Positions 24,933 to 34,861 of a stretch of 64,000 bases of DNA are shown here, one piece after another. Every line of letters starts with the position of its first letter. The first letter of the stretch is position 1. The stretch spans positions 1,455,743 through 1,519,742 of the forward strand of contig NZ_BMCT01000001.1 of NCBI RefSeq assembly GCF_014635325.1, written 5' to 3'. The notes under the pieces were generated by a model that saw only the letters and a list, made by a program, of their open reading frames with translations, was not told the origin of the DNA and made no database searches. Source of the stretch: Azorhizobium oxalatiphilum (GTDB taxonomy: Bacteria > Pseudomonadota > Alphaproteobacteria > Rhizobiales > Xanthobacteraceae). The position numbers and the translations under genes are program-made.

Positions 24933-26261
24933 TCAGGCGGCGGCGAGGATTTTGGCGCGGGTGTCGGCGAAATCGTCCAGCACGTGCTGGAGGCTCTGCG
25001 CGACCGCCAGCAATTTGGCGTCGGACAAACGCGGGCCGACGAGCTGCACGCCCACCGGCAGGCCGATATCGCCCAGCACCGAGGGAATGGCGACGCAGGG
25101 CGTGTGCAGCAGGGTCCACAGACCGTTGAAGATCCAGTCGCCCACCGTATGCAGGCCCTTGGGCGCCTCGCCGGTGGCGGCGGGGGCGAGCACGGCGTCA
25201 TAGCCGGCCGCGATGGCGTCGAACTCCATGCGGCAGGCATCCGCAAGGTCATAGGCAGCGACGAGCTTTTCCGGCGTCACGCCGCGCCCGTTCTCCACGG
25301 TGAGCTTCAGCTCAGGATGGAGATTGCCCCCCTGACGCAGATATTCGTCATAGAGCGCCACGCGCCCGTCGCCGAACATGATCATGGTGTGGGCTTCGGA
25401 GATGTCGGCGAAATGGGCCGGCAGCACGATCTCCTCCACGATGGCGCCGGCCTTCTGAAGCCGCTCCACCGCCAGCGCCATGGCCTTCTTGGCGCCGGTC
25501 TCGGCGCGCGACCAGTAGGGCGTCTCGCAATAGCCGATCTTCAGTCCCTTCACGTCGCGGGGGCTGAGGCTCTCGATGCCCGGCAGGCGGAAGGCTTCCG
25601 CGCCGAGGATCAGATCGTCCACGCTGCGGCCATACCAGCCCACCGTGTCGAGGATGGGCGAGATCAGGTGCACGCCCTCGCGGCTCACCGTGCCCCAGCT
25701 CGGCTTGATGGCGTAGATGCCGTTGAAGGAGGCGGGGCGGATGTGGGAGCCGGCGGTCTGGGTGCCGAAGGCGCATTGCACCTGATAGTCGCCCACCGCA
25801 GCGCCCGAGCCGGAGGACGAGCCGCCTGGCGTGTGGGCGAGATTGTAGGGATTGTGGCTCGCCGCCTTGCGCGAGTTGAAGGCGAACTCAACGGTGTCCG
25901 TCTTGCCGAGGATCACCGCGCCAGCCTGCCGGACGATGTTCACGCAGGCCGCATCCCGCGTGGGCCGGTGGTCCTGCCAGGTGGGCGAATTGTAGGTGGT
26001 CGGCATGTCCGCCGTGTCCATGATGTCCTTTACGCCGAACGGAATGCCGTGCAGCGGCCCCATGATCGGGCGCTTGTCCAGCTCGCGCGCCTTGCGGATG
26101 GCGAGGTCCGGATCCACGTGCAGCCACGCTTTGACGGCGGGATCGCGGGTTTCGATGCGCTCCAGGCAGGAGCGGATCAGCGCCTCGCTGGTCAGCGTGC
26201 CGGCCTTCATCTGCGCGGTGGCTTCAGCGGCGGTGAGGAAGCAGGGTTCGGTCTTTTTCAT
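24933..26261 (-). CDS. Amidase-signature family hydrolase (D), paired with an AtzG-like protein
   Basis: 442 aa. The amidase triad is Lys78 (PFGVKDIMDT), Ser148 (GGSSSGSGAA) and Ser172 (GTQTAGSHIRP). Its ATG at 26261 overlaps the stop of a 69-aa AtzG/GatC-like gene as ATGA, the tight coupling expected for a stable enzyme-partner complex such as AtzE-AtzG or GatA-GatC. It is a paralogue of the next gene downstream. The substrate is unknown; the transporter in the operon suggests a small, possibly peptide-like amide. Confidence 0.9.
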   Translation of the reverse strand: MKKTEPCFLTAAEATAQMKAGTLTSEALIRSCLERIETRDPAVKAWLHVDPDLAIRKARELDKRPIMGPLHGIPFGVKDIMDTADMPTTYNSPTWQDHRPTRDAACVNIVRQAGAVILGKTDTVEFAFNSRKAASHNPYNLAHTPGGSSSGSGAAVGDYQVQCAFGTQTAGSHIRPASFNGIYAIKPSWGTVSREGVHLISPILDTVGWYGRSVDDLILGAEAFRLPGIESLSPRDVKGLKIGYCETPYWSRAETGAKKAMALAVERLQKAGAIVEEIVLPAHFADISEAHTMIMFGDGRVALYDEYLRQGGNLHPELKLTVENGRGVTPEKLVAAYDLADACRMEFDAIAAGYDAVLAPAATGEAPKGLHTVGDWIFNGLWTLLHTPCVAIPSVLGDIGLPVGVQLVGPRLSDAKLLAVAQSLQHVLDDFADTRAKILAAA

Positions 26262-26467
26262 TTCGTGCCTCGCGGGGCCGTCATGGTGAAGAGATGGGCG
26301 GGTTCGTCTTCCTTGGAGGGCATGCGCGGCAAGGCGAGGCCCGCTTCGCGCACGGTCTGGGCAAGCTCGCCGAGCCGGGCGAACTGGTCTTCCGGCAGGC
26401 CTTGCAGCCCGTGCCGCGCGGCATAGAGCCGGATTTCCTCGATCGTGGGTGTCTGGAGGTCGGACAT
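26258..26467 (-). CDS. Small AtzG/GatC-like amidase partner protein
   Basis: 69 aa, mostly helical, ending in a loop with the motif DEPAHLF. The second small protein of this operon, at 36293-36511, has the same layout with DEPAHVF, although the rest is divergent. AtzG-like proteins (PF13318) are GatC-like wraps for amidases such as AtzE, and this gene overlaps an amidase start by 4 bases, so it probably stabilises that amidase. Family assignment is from the motif, size and context, not from a profile search. Confidence 0.7.
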   Translation of the reverse strand: MSDLQTPTIEEIRLYAARHGLQGLPEDQFARLGELAQTVREAGLALPRMPSKEDEPAHLFTMTAPRGTK

Positions 26468-26482
26468 GTGTCTCTCCGGGGA

Positions 26483-27922
26483 TCAGAGCGTCGGGCGGCG
26501 GCTGCGCCACGGGGTGGCGGCCTCATAGGACTGGGCGACGCGCAGCACGGTCTCCTCATCGAAGAAGCGGCCGACGATCTGGGCGTTGAGCGGCAGGCCG
26601 CCGGGGTCATAGCCGGTGCAGACCGACAGGGCCGGGTGGCCGGTGACGTTGAACACCGTGGTGGCGGTGTCGGCGGTGAAGGGCGTGACCGTGTCCGGCG
26701 CATCGAAGCGCGGGGCCACGTGGAAGGCGCCGGCGATCAGCAGCGCATCGCAGGAGCGTACCAGCGCGTCGGTGGCATCCACGAGCGAACGGCGCAGGCG
26801 GGTGGCGGCGAGATAATCGGCGGCGCGCACATTGAAGCCGGACATCATCTTCTCGCGCAGGGCCTGCCCCATGAGGGCGCTGCGCTCCAGAAAATCCTGC
26901 TCGTGGATGGAATAGGATTCCGACCAGTTGATCACCTTGGTGACAGAGCGGTAGTGGGCCAGCGGGGCGGGCAGCGTGACCTCGCGGATGATGGCGCCCT
27001 GCGCTTCCAGCACGCGGGCGGCGTCTTCCAGCGCCTGCGCGTTGGCGTCATCCAGCGCCTCGCCTTCCGCGCCGAGGTCGCGCACGAAGCCGATCACCAG
27101 CCCCTTCACGCCCGCATGCAGGCTCTTGCGATAATCCGGCACCGCCACGTCGGCAGAGGAGGGGTCCGCCGGGTCGAAGCCGGAAATGGCCTGCATGACG
27201 ATGGCATTGTCCTCCACCGTCCAGGTGAGCGGACCGGTGTGGTCCAGCGTCCAGCAATTGGGCAGGCAATGGGCGCGGCTCACGCGGCCGAAGGTGGCCT
27301 TGAAGCCTTGCAATCCGCAGGCCGCCGCCGGCAGGCGGATGGAGCCGCCCGTATCCGAGCCGAGCGCGAACATGGCGGTGCCCGCCGCCACCGAGGCGCC
27401 CGCACCCGTGGACGAGCCACCGGTGAAGCAGGCGAGATCCCATGGATTGCGCGCCACTTCGAAGGGCAGGTCGTGATAGACGCCGCCATTGCCGGTGCCG
27501 TACTCCCAGGTGTTGAGCTTGCCGAGCAGGATGGCGCCTGCCGCCTCAAGCCGCGCCACGGCGGTGGAGGTGGCGTCCGCCATGTAATCGAGCATCAGGC
27601 GCGAGCCGCCGGTCGTGGGCAGGCCGGCCACGTGGTAATTGTCCTTCACCGCGAAGGGGATGCCGTGCAGCGGCCCCTTCCAGCGGCCGGCGGGGATCTC
27701 CGCTTCCGCCTTCTGCGCCGCTTCCAGCGCGCGGGTGCCGGTTACGGTGATGTAGCTCTTGAGCCGCGCGTCAATGGCTTCGATGCGGGCAAGGAAGGCT
27801 TCCACCAGCGTGACCGGCGACAGCCGGCCGGAGCCGATGAGGCGGGAGGCCTCGGTGACGCTCAGGAAATGCAGCGGCGTGGCGGTCTCGGCGAAGGCGG
27901 CGGCGGTGCTCGGGCCGTTCAT
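26483..27922 (-). CDS. Amidase-signature family hydrolase (C)
   Basis: 479 aa. Triad: Lys93 in PFAVKDNYHVAG, Ser170 in GGSSTGAGAS (Thr replaces the usual third Ser) and Ser194 in GSDTGGSIRLP. The ARLKSYITVT segment near residue 52 and the GPLHGIPFAVKDN motif resemble the glutamyl-tRNA-amidotransferase-like branch. The start ATG at 27922 lies 10 bases after the AbrB-family gene; 15 bases downstream the AtzG-like gene begins. Role within the operon unknown. Confidence 0.89.
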   Translation of the reverse strand: MNGPSTAAAFAETATPLHFLSVTEASRLIGSGRLSPVTLVEAFLARIEAIDARLKSYITVTGTRALEAAQKAEAEIPAGRWKGPLHGIPFAVKDNYHVAGLPTTGGSRLMLDYMADATSTAVARLEAAGAILLGKLNTWEYGTGNGGVYHDLPFEVARNPWDLACFTGGSSTGAGASVAAGTAMFALGSDTGGSIRLPAAACGLQGFKATFGRVSRAHCLPNCWTLDHTGPLTWTVEDNAIVMQAISGFDPADPSSADVAVPDYRKSLHAGVKGLVIGFVRDLGAEGEALDDANAQALEDAARVLEAQGAIIREVTLPAPLAHYRSVTKVINWSESYSIHEQDFLERSALMGQALREKMMSGFNVRAADYLAATRLRRSLVDATDALVRSCDALLIAGAFHVAPRFDAPDTVTPFTADTATTVFNVTGHPALSVCTGYDPGGLPLNAQIVGRFFDEETVLRVAQSYEAATPWRSRRPTL

Positions 27923-27932
27923 GAAACACCTC

Positions 27933-29045
27933 TCATTCGGCAGGCATGCGCGCCGTATCGCGCGCGGGGGCATGGTTTGGTGGCGTCGGCATCACCCCCA
28001 CGGCCCGCAACAGGCGGAACAGGTAGGGCGCTGACAGGATGACGAGGAAGATGCGGACGATGTGGAAGGCGACCACGATCGGCACGTCGAGATGCAGCAC
28101 CTTGGCGGTGATGCACATTTCGGTGACGCCGCCCGGTGAGGTGGCCAGCACCATGTTGCCGACCGAGATGCCGGAGGCATAAGCCACCAGCACGCCGACA
28201 GTGGCGCAGCCGCCCATCAGAACCGCCAGATTGACGAGGGCGGCCGGGATGAAGCGGCGCATGCTGGTGATGAGCGCGCGATCGAACTGCGCGCCGATAT
28301 GCGCGCCCATGAGCACCTGTCCGAGCGCGGACAGCCACGGCGGCACGGAGGAGAGGTTCGCCTCGGTGAGCCCGAGCACGCAGCCCACCGCCATGGGCCC
28401 GAGCAGCCAGGCATTGCGAAAGCGAAAACGCGCCAGCAAAGCGGAGAAGGCGAAGGCGAGGGCGAGCGAGATGAGGAGGCCGCCCGGTGAGAAGGGCAGG
28501 GTGCCCAGCGCGCTGGTGCTGCCGCCGCCCGCGCCCAGCAGGGTGAGCGTGCTGGGAATGAGGATGGTGACGGAGACCACGCGCAGAAGCTGCGTGACGG
28601 CGATGGGCATGGGGCGGCCGCCGAAGCGCTCGCCCACCATGCTCATTTCGGCCACCCCGCCGGGCACGCTGCAGAAGAATGCGGTCACATGGTCGATGCG
28701 CGCCGTGCGTGCCAGCAGGAAACTGGCAGCCGCGCCAACCACCAGTGTGGTGCCGCTGGCGGCGATGATGACCGGCAGGTGCGCCAGCACGGCCACGGCC
28801 GCCTCGGGCGTGAAATAGAGGCCGAGCGCCAGACCGAGCACCAGCATGCCGCCGATGCGGCCCTCGCTGGACGCCTTCAGCGGCAGGCCGAGGAAGGTGG
28901 CCAGCCCGCAGCAGACGATGGGGCCGATCATCCACGGCAGCGGCGTGCCGATCCAGGCGAACAGGCAGCCGCCGGCAAGGCCGATGGCGAGCCCGAGCGC
29001 CACCCGGCCGAGCGCAGCCCGGTTGAAGGAAGCATGCATCTTCAT
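27933..29045 (-). CDS. AbrB-family inner-membrane protein
   Basis: 370 aa with about ten hydrophobic helices and a duplicated architecture. Recognisable repeats are GWIG-like LFAWIGTPLPWMIGPIVCCG in the first half and NAWLLGPMAVGCVLG in the second, with FFCSVPGGVAEMSMVGERFGG and ATSPGGVTEMCITAKVLHLDVP as the paired GG(V)(A/T)EM motifs typical of this family (PF05145, once misnamed ammonia monooxygenase). Its function in bacteria is poorly known. Encoded 2 bases after the DppD-like ATPase, it may export or import a small product of amide hydrolysis. Confidence 0.85.
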   Translation of the reverse strand: MKMHASFNRAALGRVALGLAIGLAGGCLFAWIGTPLPWMIGPIVCCGLATFLGLPLKASSEGRIGGMLVLGLALGLYFTPEAAVAVLAHLPVIIAASGTTLVVGAAASFLLARTARIDHVTAFFCSVPGGVAEMSMVGERFGGRPMPIAVTQLLRVVSVTILIPSTLTLLGAGGGSTSALGTLPFSPGGLLISLALAFAFSALLARFRFRNAWLLGPMAVGCVLGLTEANLSSVPPWLSALGQVLMGAHIGAQFDRALITSMRRFIPAALVNLAVLMGGCATVGVLVAYASGISVGNMVLATSPGGVTEMCITAKVLHLDVPIVVAFHIVRIFLVILSAPYLFRLLRAVGVMPTPPNHAPARDTARMPAE

Positions 29046-29047
29046 CT

Positions 29048-30078
<1,031 letters not shown>

Positions 30079-30082
<4 letters not shown>

Positions 30083-31182
30083 TGGACGGCTCCTTCCGCA
30101 GGCGCTGCGTTGTGGCCGGAGCCGGGGCGGTGGGCGTGGCAGGCGACGGGATGGGCTTCATCCCCCGGCACCGAGCCCAACACCGGGGCGATTTCGCTGC
30201 ACACCTGTTCCGCGATGGGGCAGCGGGTGCGGAAGCGGCAGCCCGAGGGCGGATTGATGGGGTTGGGCGGATCACCCGAGAGCGGCGGGGCCGCCATGCG
30301 CTTGCGCGGGTCCATGGAGGGACGCGAGTTGAGCAGAGCGCGGGTGTAGGGGTGCTTGGGCGCGCGGTAGATTTCTTCCACCGGGCCGATCTCCACCGCC
30401 TTGCCCAGATACATCACCATCACCCGGTCGCTGATGTACTGGATGACGTTGAGATCGTGGGAGATGAAGATGTAGGTCAGCTCCAGCTTCTGCTTCAGCT
30501 CCTGCAACAGGTTCAGCACCTGCGCCTCCACCGACTTGTCGAGTGCGGAGACCGCTTCGTCGAGGATCAGCAGGCGCGGGCTCATGGTGAGCGCGCGGGC
30601 GATGTTCACGCGCTGGCGCTGGCCGCCGGAGAGTTCGTGCGGATAGCGCTGGGCGAACATGTCCGGCGTCAGGCCCACCATGCGCAGCATGGAGGCGGCG
30701 CGGGTCTTGGCCTCCTTCTGGCTCTTGCCTTGCGAGATCAGCCCGAAGGCGATGGAATCCTCGATGGTCATGCGCGGGTTGAGCGAGGAATAGCTGTCCT
30801 GGAACACCATCTGCATCTGCCGGCGCAGATCGCGCACGGAGAGGCCGCGCATGGCGCCCACCTGTTCGCCGTCGAAGATCACCTCGCCGGCATCGGGAAT
30901 CATGAGGTGCATGAGCAGGCGGGCGGTGGTGGACTTGCCGCAGCCGCTTTCGCCCACGATGCCGAGCGTCTCGCCCTTGTTGACGGTGAGATCAACGCCG
31001 TCCACCGCCTGTACCCAGGCCTGCGGCCGGCCAAGCAGGCCGCCGCGGATGGGAAAGTGCTTCTTCAGGCCCTCGACGATGAGCAGAGGCTGGGCGGGGC
31101 CGCCGCGATCGCGCGGATCCACCTCGTTGGGAATGGCGGCCATGGCGACACCGTTCTTCTGGGAGGAAGGGGAGGGGTTCAT
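30079..31182 (-). CDS. Peptide/amide ABC transporter ATPase DppF-like
   Basis: 367 aa. Walker A GESGCGKSTTARLL, signature ELSGGQRQRVNIARAL, Walker B LLILDEAVSALDKSVEAQ, then the peptide-transporter C-terminal segment CRFRTRCPIAEQVC. In Walker B, EAVSALD replaces the more common EPTSALD, as in many DppF proteins. Ten bases downstream of the DppC-like permease and overlapping the DppD-like gene by 4 bases. Confidence 0.9.
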
Positions 31183-31192
31183 ACCGGCGCCC

Positions 31193-32095
31193 TCACTGCT
31201 TCACGTCCATGGCGCTGCGCAGGCCATCGCTCATGAGGTTGAAGCACATGGAGGTGATGAAGATCATCACGCCCGGCAGAACGGCATTGAGCGGCGCCAC
31301 ATAGATGGACTGGCGCAGCGTGTTCAGCATCAGGCCCCATTCCGGCTCCGGCGGGGTGATGCCGAGGCCGAGGAAGGAGAGGCCGGCGGCGAGCACGATG
31401 GACACGCTGATCAGGCTGGAGGCGTAGCTCAGGATGGGGCCGGTGACGTTTGGCACCACATGCGCCAGCACGATGCGCCAGTTGGCGGCCCCGGTGGCGC
31501 GGGCGGCCTCGACGAAATCCTGGTTGCGCATCTGGGTGGCTACGCTCTCGGCCACGCGGGCGACGGGCGGAATGAACACCAGCGTTAGCGAGAAGATGGT
31601 GTTGCCGATGCCGGCCCCCAGCACGCCGGAGATGGCGACCGCCAGCAGCACGGAGGGAAAGGCATAGAACACGTCGATCACGCGCATGATCAGCATGTTG
31701 ATGGCCCCGCCCACATAGCCGGCGATGACGCCGAGCAGGCCGCCGATCATTGTCGCCAGCAGCACCGGGGCGAAGCCCATGAACAGCGACAGCCGCCCGC
31801 CATAGATGAGGCGCGAGAGCAGGTCGCGGCCGAGCTCGTCGGTGCCCAGCCAGTAGCGGGCATCGCCGGGCGGGATGAGGCGGCGGGCCATGCTGGTGCG
31901 ATAGGGATCGTGCGGGGCCACATAGGGGGCGAAGATGGCGGCGAGCACGATCAGCAGCAGGATGGTGAGGCAGGCCATGCTGACCGGATCGTGCAGCAGG
32001 CGGCGGCCCACATTGCGCCAGAAGCTGCGGGTGGCGGGGCGCTTGCCCTTGGCGGGGGCCTTGGTGCCGGCGAGGGCGATGGCGGGCTGGGACAT
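31193..32095 (-). CDS. Peptide/amide ABC transporter permease DppC-like
   Basis: 300 aa. After an N-terminal cytoplasmic Lys-rich segment and first helix, it has the PGDARYWLGTDELGRDLLSRLIYGGRLSLFMG motif family typical of DppC/OppC, then the EAA loop VEAARATGAANWRIVLAHVVPN and LSFLGLGITPPEPEWGLML. About six transmembrane helices. Partner of the DppB-like permease, 16 bases upstream. Confidence 0.9.
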   Translation of the reverse strand: MSQPAIALAGTKAPAKGKRPATRSFWRNVGRRLLHDPVSMACLTILLLIVLAAIFAPYVAPHDPYRTSMARRLIPPGDARYWLGTDELGRDLLSRLIYGGRLSLFMGFAPVLLATMIGGLLGVIAGYVGGAINMLIMRVIDVFYAFPSVLLAVAISGVLGAGIGNTIFSLTLVFIPPVARVAESVATQMRNQDFVEAARATGAANWRIVLAHVVPNVTGPILSYASSLISVSIVLAAGLSFLGLGITPPEPEWGLMLNTLRQSIYVAPLNAVLPGVMIFITSMCFNLMSDGLRSAMDVKQ

Positions 32096-32111
32096 GGGGT
32101 TCGCTCTCCCG

Positions 32112-33065
32112 TCAGGCGCGCTTGATGCGGGGATCGACGGCGGTCTGCACCACGTCGACGGTGAGGTTGATGAGCACGAAGAACATCGCCAGCACGAGGA
32201 TCGTGCCCTGCAGCACCGGCAGGTCGCGGGTGAAGATGGCGTTGTTGAGCAGGAAGCCCGTGCCCGGCCAGGAGAAGACCGTCTCCACCAGAATGGAGCC
32301 GCCGAGCAATTGCGCGAGCTGGAGGCCCATCACCGCCAGCACGGCGGGCAGGGCATTCTTGACCACATGCACGAAGATGCGTCGGCCCGGCAGGCCCTTG
32401 GCGTGCAGGGTCTGCATGAAGTCCTGTTTGCGCACCTCGGCGATGGTGCCGCGCACGGAACGGGCGATGATGCCGGCCGGGATCACCGAGAGGGTGAGGG
32501 CGGGCAGGATGAGATATTGCAGGCTGTCCCAGCCGAGGCCGAAGGTGCCGGAGCCGCCTTCGCCCATGCCGGTGGCGGGCAGCAGGTTCAGCTCCACGGC
32601 GAAGATCACCATCAGCACCATGCCCAGCCAGTAATGCGGGATGGAGACGCCGGTGATGGAGACGGCGGTGACTGCCTTGTCCGTGGGCTTGCCGGCCAGA
32701 TAGCCGGAGACGACGCCGAACAGGCAGCCCAGCGCAAAGCCGAACAGCACGGCGGCGGCGGCGAGCACCAGCGTGTTGGCGAGCGCCGGCAGCACTTCGT
32801 GCATGACCGGGCGCTGGGTCATGATGGAATTGCCGAAATCCCCCATCACCACGTGCTGGAGCCATTTGAGATACTGCACCGGCAGCGGCTGGTCGAAGCC
32901 ATAGGCGGCGCGCACCTGCGCCACGGTTTCCGGAGAAGCGCCTTCGGGGATGATGGCGCTCAGGGGGTCGCCGGGCGCGAGATGGATCAGCGCGAAGCAC
33001 ACGAGCGAGACGCCCATGGCGATCGGGACCGTGTAGAGGATGCGGCGCAGCACATAGACGAGCAT
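32112..33065 (-). CDS. Peptide/amide ABC transporter permease DppB-like
   Basis: 317 aa. It begins MLVYVLRRILYTVPIAMGVSLVCF and carries the DppB signatures FALIHLAPGDPL, YGFDQPLPVQYLKWL and the EAA loop RKQDFMQTLHAKGLPGRRIFV. Six transmembrane helices. The ATG at 33065 is preferred over an upstream in-frame codon, since MLVYVLRR is the standard start. A hairpin separates it from the binding-protein gene. Confidence 0.9.
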   Translation of the reverse strand: MLVYVLRRILYTVPIAMGVSLVCFALIHLAPGDPLSAIIPEGASPETVAQVRAAYGFDQPLPVQYLKWLQHVVMGDFGNSIMTQRPVMHEVLPALANTLVLAAAAVLFGFALGCLFGVVSGYLAGKPTDKAVTAVSITGVSIPHYWLGMVLMVIFAVELNLLPATGMGEGGSGTFGLGWDSLQYLILPALTLSVIPAGIIARSVRGTIAEVRKQDFMQTLHAKGLPGRRIFVHVVKNALPAVLAVMGLQLAQLLGGSILVETVFSWPGTGFLLNNAIFTRDLPVLQGTILVLAMFFVLINLTVDVVQTAVDPRIKRA

Positions 33066-33092
33066 GAAACGTCCCTTTTCAGGCATCGGCAG

Positions 33093-33119
33093 GTGACGGG
33101 CGGCCGCGCCGCCCGTCAC
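33093..33119 (-). terminator. Intercistronic hairpin between the binding protein and dppB-like genes
   Basis: A perfect 11-bp stem (33093-33103 with 33109-33119) with a 5-base loop sits 10 bases after the binding-protein stop on the minus strand. It has no T-tract and probably protects the binding-protein message. Confidence 0.65.
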
Positions 33120-33129
33120 AGGAAAGCGC

Positions 33130-34779
33130 TCAGGTCACAGAGACCGGCGTGAGATCCTGGAACCAGCTCTGCGCCTGCACGAAGCCCTTCACATTGGGCC
33201 GCATGGCGCGTGGATTGAGGTCGTGGACCACCCAGATCCACATGGCCTGATCCACGATGTGGCTGTGCAGCTCGGCGAGGATCTTGTTCTGCTCGGCGGG
33301 ATCGAAGGCGGCCTTGGCCTTGGTGGACAGTTCATCCGTCTTGGCGTCGTTGAAGTCGCCCCAATTGAAGCCGCCGGGCACCTTGGCGAAGGAGGCGGCG
33401 GTGCCGATGAGGCCGATGTCCGGATCCCAATAGGCCCATGAATTGTTGATGCCGTGCCGGCCCTTGTTTTCCGGAGCCCATGCGCCGAGGCGGCGGCGGG
33501 CGCGCAGGGCCTCCCAGTCCAGCACCTCGAACTCCAGGTCGATGCCCACGTCCTTGAAGTTCTCCTTGATGAACTCGTTCATGGGCAGCGGTTGCATCTG
33601 GCCGGAACCGGAGGGCGAGATGATGAACTTCGCCTTCACGGGCTTGTCCGGCCCGTAGCCCGCCTCCTTCAGCAGCTTCTTGGCGCCTTCAGGATCGTAT
33701 TTGATCTCGAAGGTGGGCTTGCCGAACCAGGGGTGCTTCTCGTCCACCATGCCCTTGGCGGGGGCGGCGAGGCCGCCGAGCATCTTCACGATCCCGTCGC
33801 GATCGATGGCGAGGTTGGCGGCCTTGCGCACCCGCACGTCCTTGAACGGCGAGTCATCAAGATAGGAGAGCTGGAACGGCCAGATGTGGGGATACAGATT
33901 GGTGACGATCTGCATCTTCTGGGATTTCAGGCGCGGCACCGCATCCGGCGGGGGGGCCTCGATCCAGTCCACCTGACCGGAGAGCAAAGCGGCGACGCGG
34001 GTGTTGGCGTCGGGCATGGGCAGCAGGATGAGGCGCTCGGACTTGGGTACGCGGGTCTTGTCCCAATGCTCGGCATTGCGGACCATTTCCGCGCGCTCAC
34101 GCGGCTTGAAGCTCTCCAGAATCCATGGGCCGGTGCCGGAGGGCTTCTCGGCGAACTTCGACCAGTCCTTGCCCAGCTCTTCCCAGCGCTTGGGGCTGGA
34201 CATAAACAGGCCGGCGAGATTGTAGGGCAGCACGGCGTCGATGCGCTTGGTGGCGATTTCCACCGTATAGTCGTCGATCTTCTTCCAGGAGCCGATGTTG
34301 GCGTCGTAGGAGGCGGCCTGGTTGGACTGCGCCTGATCGAACTGCGGGGAGTCCTGCTTCATCAGCTTGTCGAAGTTCCACACCACCGCATCGGCGTTGA
34401 ACTCGGAGCCGTCGTGGAACTTCACGCCCTTACGCAGCTTGAAGGTCCACACCTTCTGGTCCTGCGGGTTCACCGTCCAGCTCTCGGCGAGATCGGGGAT
34501 CACCTGCGCGGCCTGATCGGACTTGGAAAGGTCCCAGCGGGTCAGGCCGTCATAGAGCGTGATGCCCATGAAGCGGATGCCTTCCGCGCCCTGGCTGGGC
34601 TGGCCGGTGGTGAGCGGAATGTCGGCGGCGGTCATGGCCACGCGCAGCACGCCGGGCTTGCCCTGCGCCTGCGCCGGGCCCGCGCCCAGCCCCACCATCT
34701 GCCCCAGCTCCGTGTCCATGAGGGACACGGCGGCCACCGAGGCCCCCGAAAGCAGCTGCATAAACGAACGTCTGTTCAT
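33130..34779 (-). CDS. Peptide/amide ABC transporter substrate-binding protein (family 5)
   Basis: 549 aa. A Tat-like signal (NRRSFMQLLSGASVAAVS ending GPAQAQG) exports it. Family 5 (DppA/OppA) features: LTRWDLSKSDQAAQVIPDLAESW, then WTFKLRKGVKFHDGSEFNADAVVWNF and the second-domain DVRVRKAANLAIDRDGIV segment. It would capture a small peptide or amide ligand for the DppBCDF genes downstream. The start is the ATG at 34779, behind a GGAAGG site, since longer readings extend into the amidase gene. It lies 82 bases after amidase B, with a small GCGGCC/GGCCGC hairpin in the gap. Confidence 0.9.
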   Translation of the reverse strand: MNRRSFMQLLSGASVAAVSLMDTELGQMVGLGAGPAQAQGKPGVLRVAMTAADIPLTTGQPSQGAEGIRFMGITLYDGLTRWDLSKSDQAAQVIPDLAESWTVNPQDQKVWTFKLRKGVKFHDGSEFNADAVVWNFDKLMKQDSPQFDQAQSNQAASYDANIGSWKKIDDYTVEIATKRIDAVLPYNLAGLFMSSPKRWEELGKDWSKFAEKPSGTGPWILESFKPRERAEMVRNAEHWDKTRVPKSERLILLPMPDANTRVAALLSGQVDWIEAPPPDAVPRLKSQKMQIVTNLYPHIWPFQLSYLDDSPFKDVRVRKAANLAIDRDGIVKMLGGLAAPAKGMVDEKHPWFGKPTFEIKYDPEGAKKLLKEAGYGPDKPVKAKFIISPSGSGQMQPLPMNEFIKENFKDVGIDLEFEVLDWEALRARRRLGAWAPENKGRHGINNSWAYWDPDIGLIGTAASFAKVPGGFNWGDFNDAKTDELSTKAKAAFDPAEQNKILAELHSHIVDQAMWIWVVHDLNPRAMRPNVKGFVQAQSWFQDLTPVSVT

Positions 34780-34861
34780 TGACGGAACCTTCCCCTGCTC
34801 TTGTCCGGTTACTCGTCGTGCGTTTCCCTGATGGATGGCGGCCTTGTGCGGCCGCTCATTT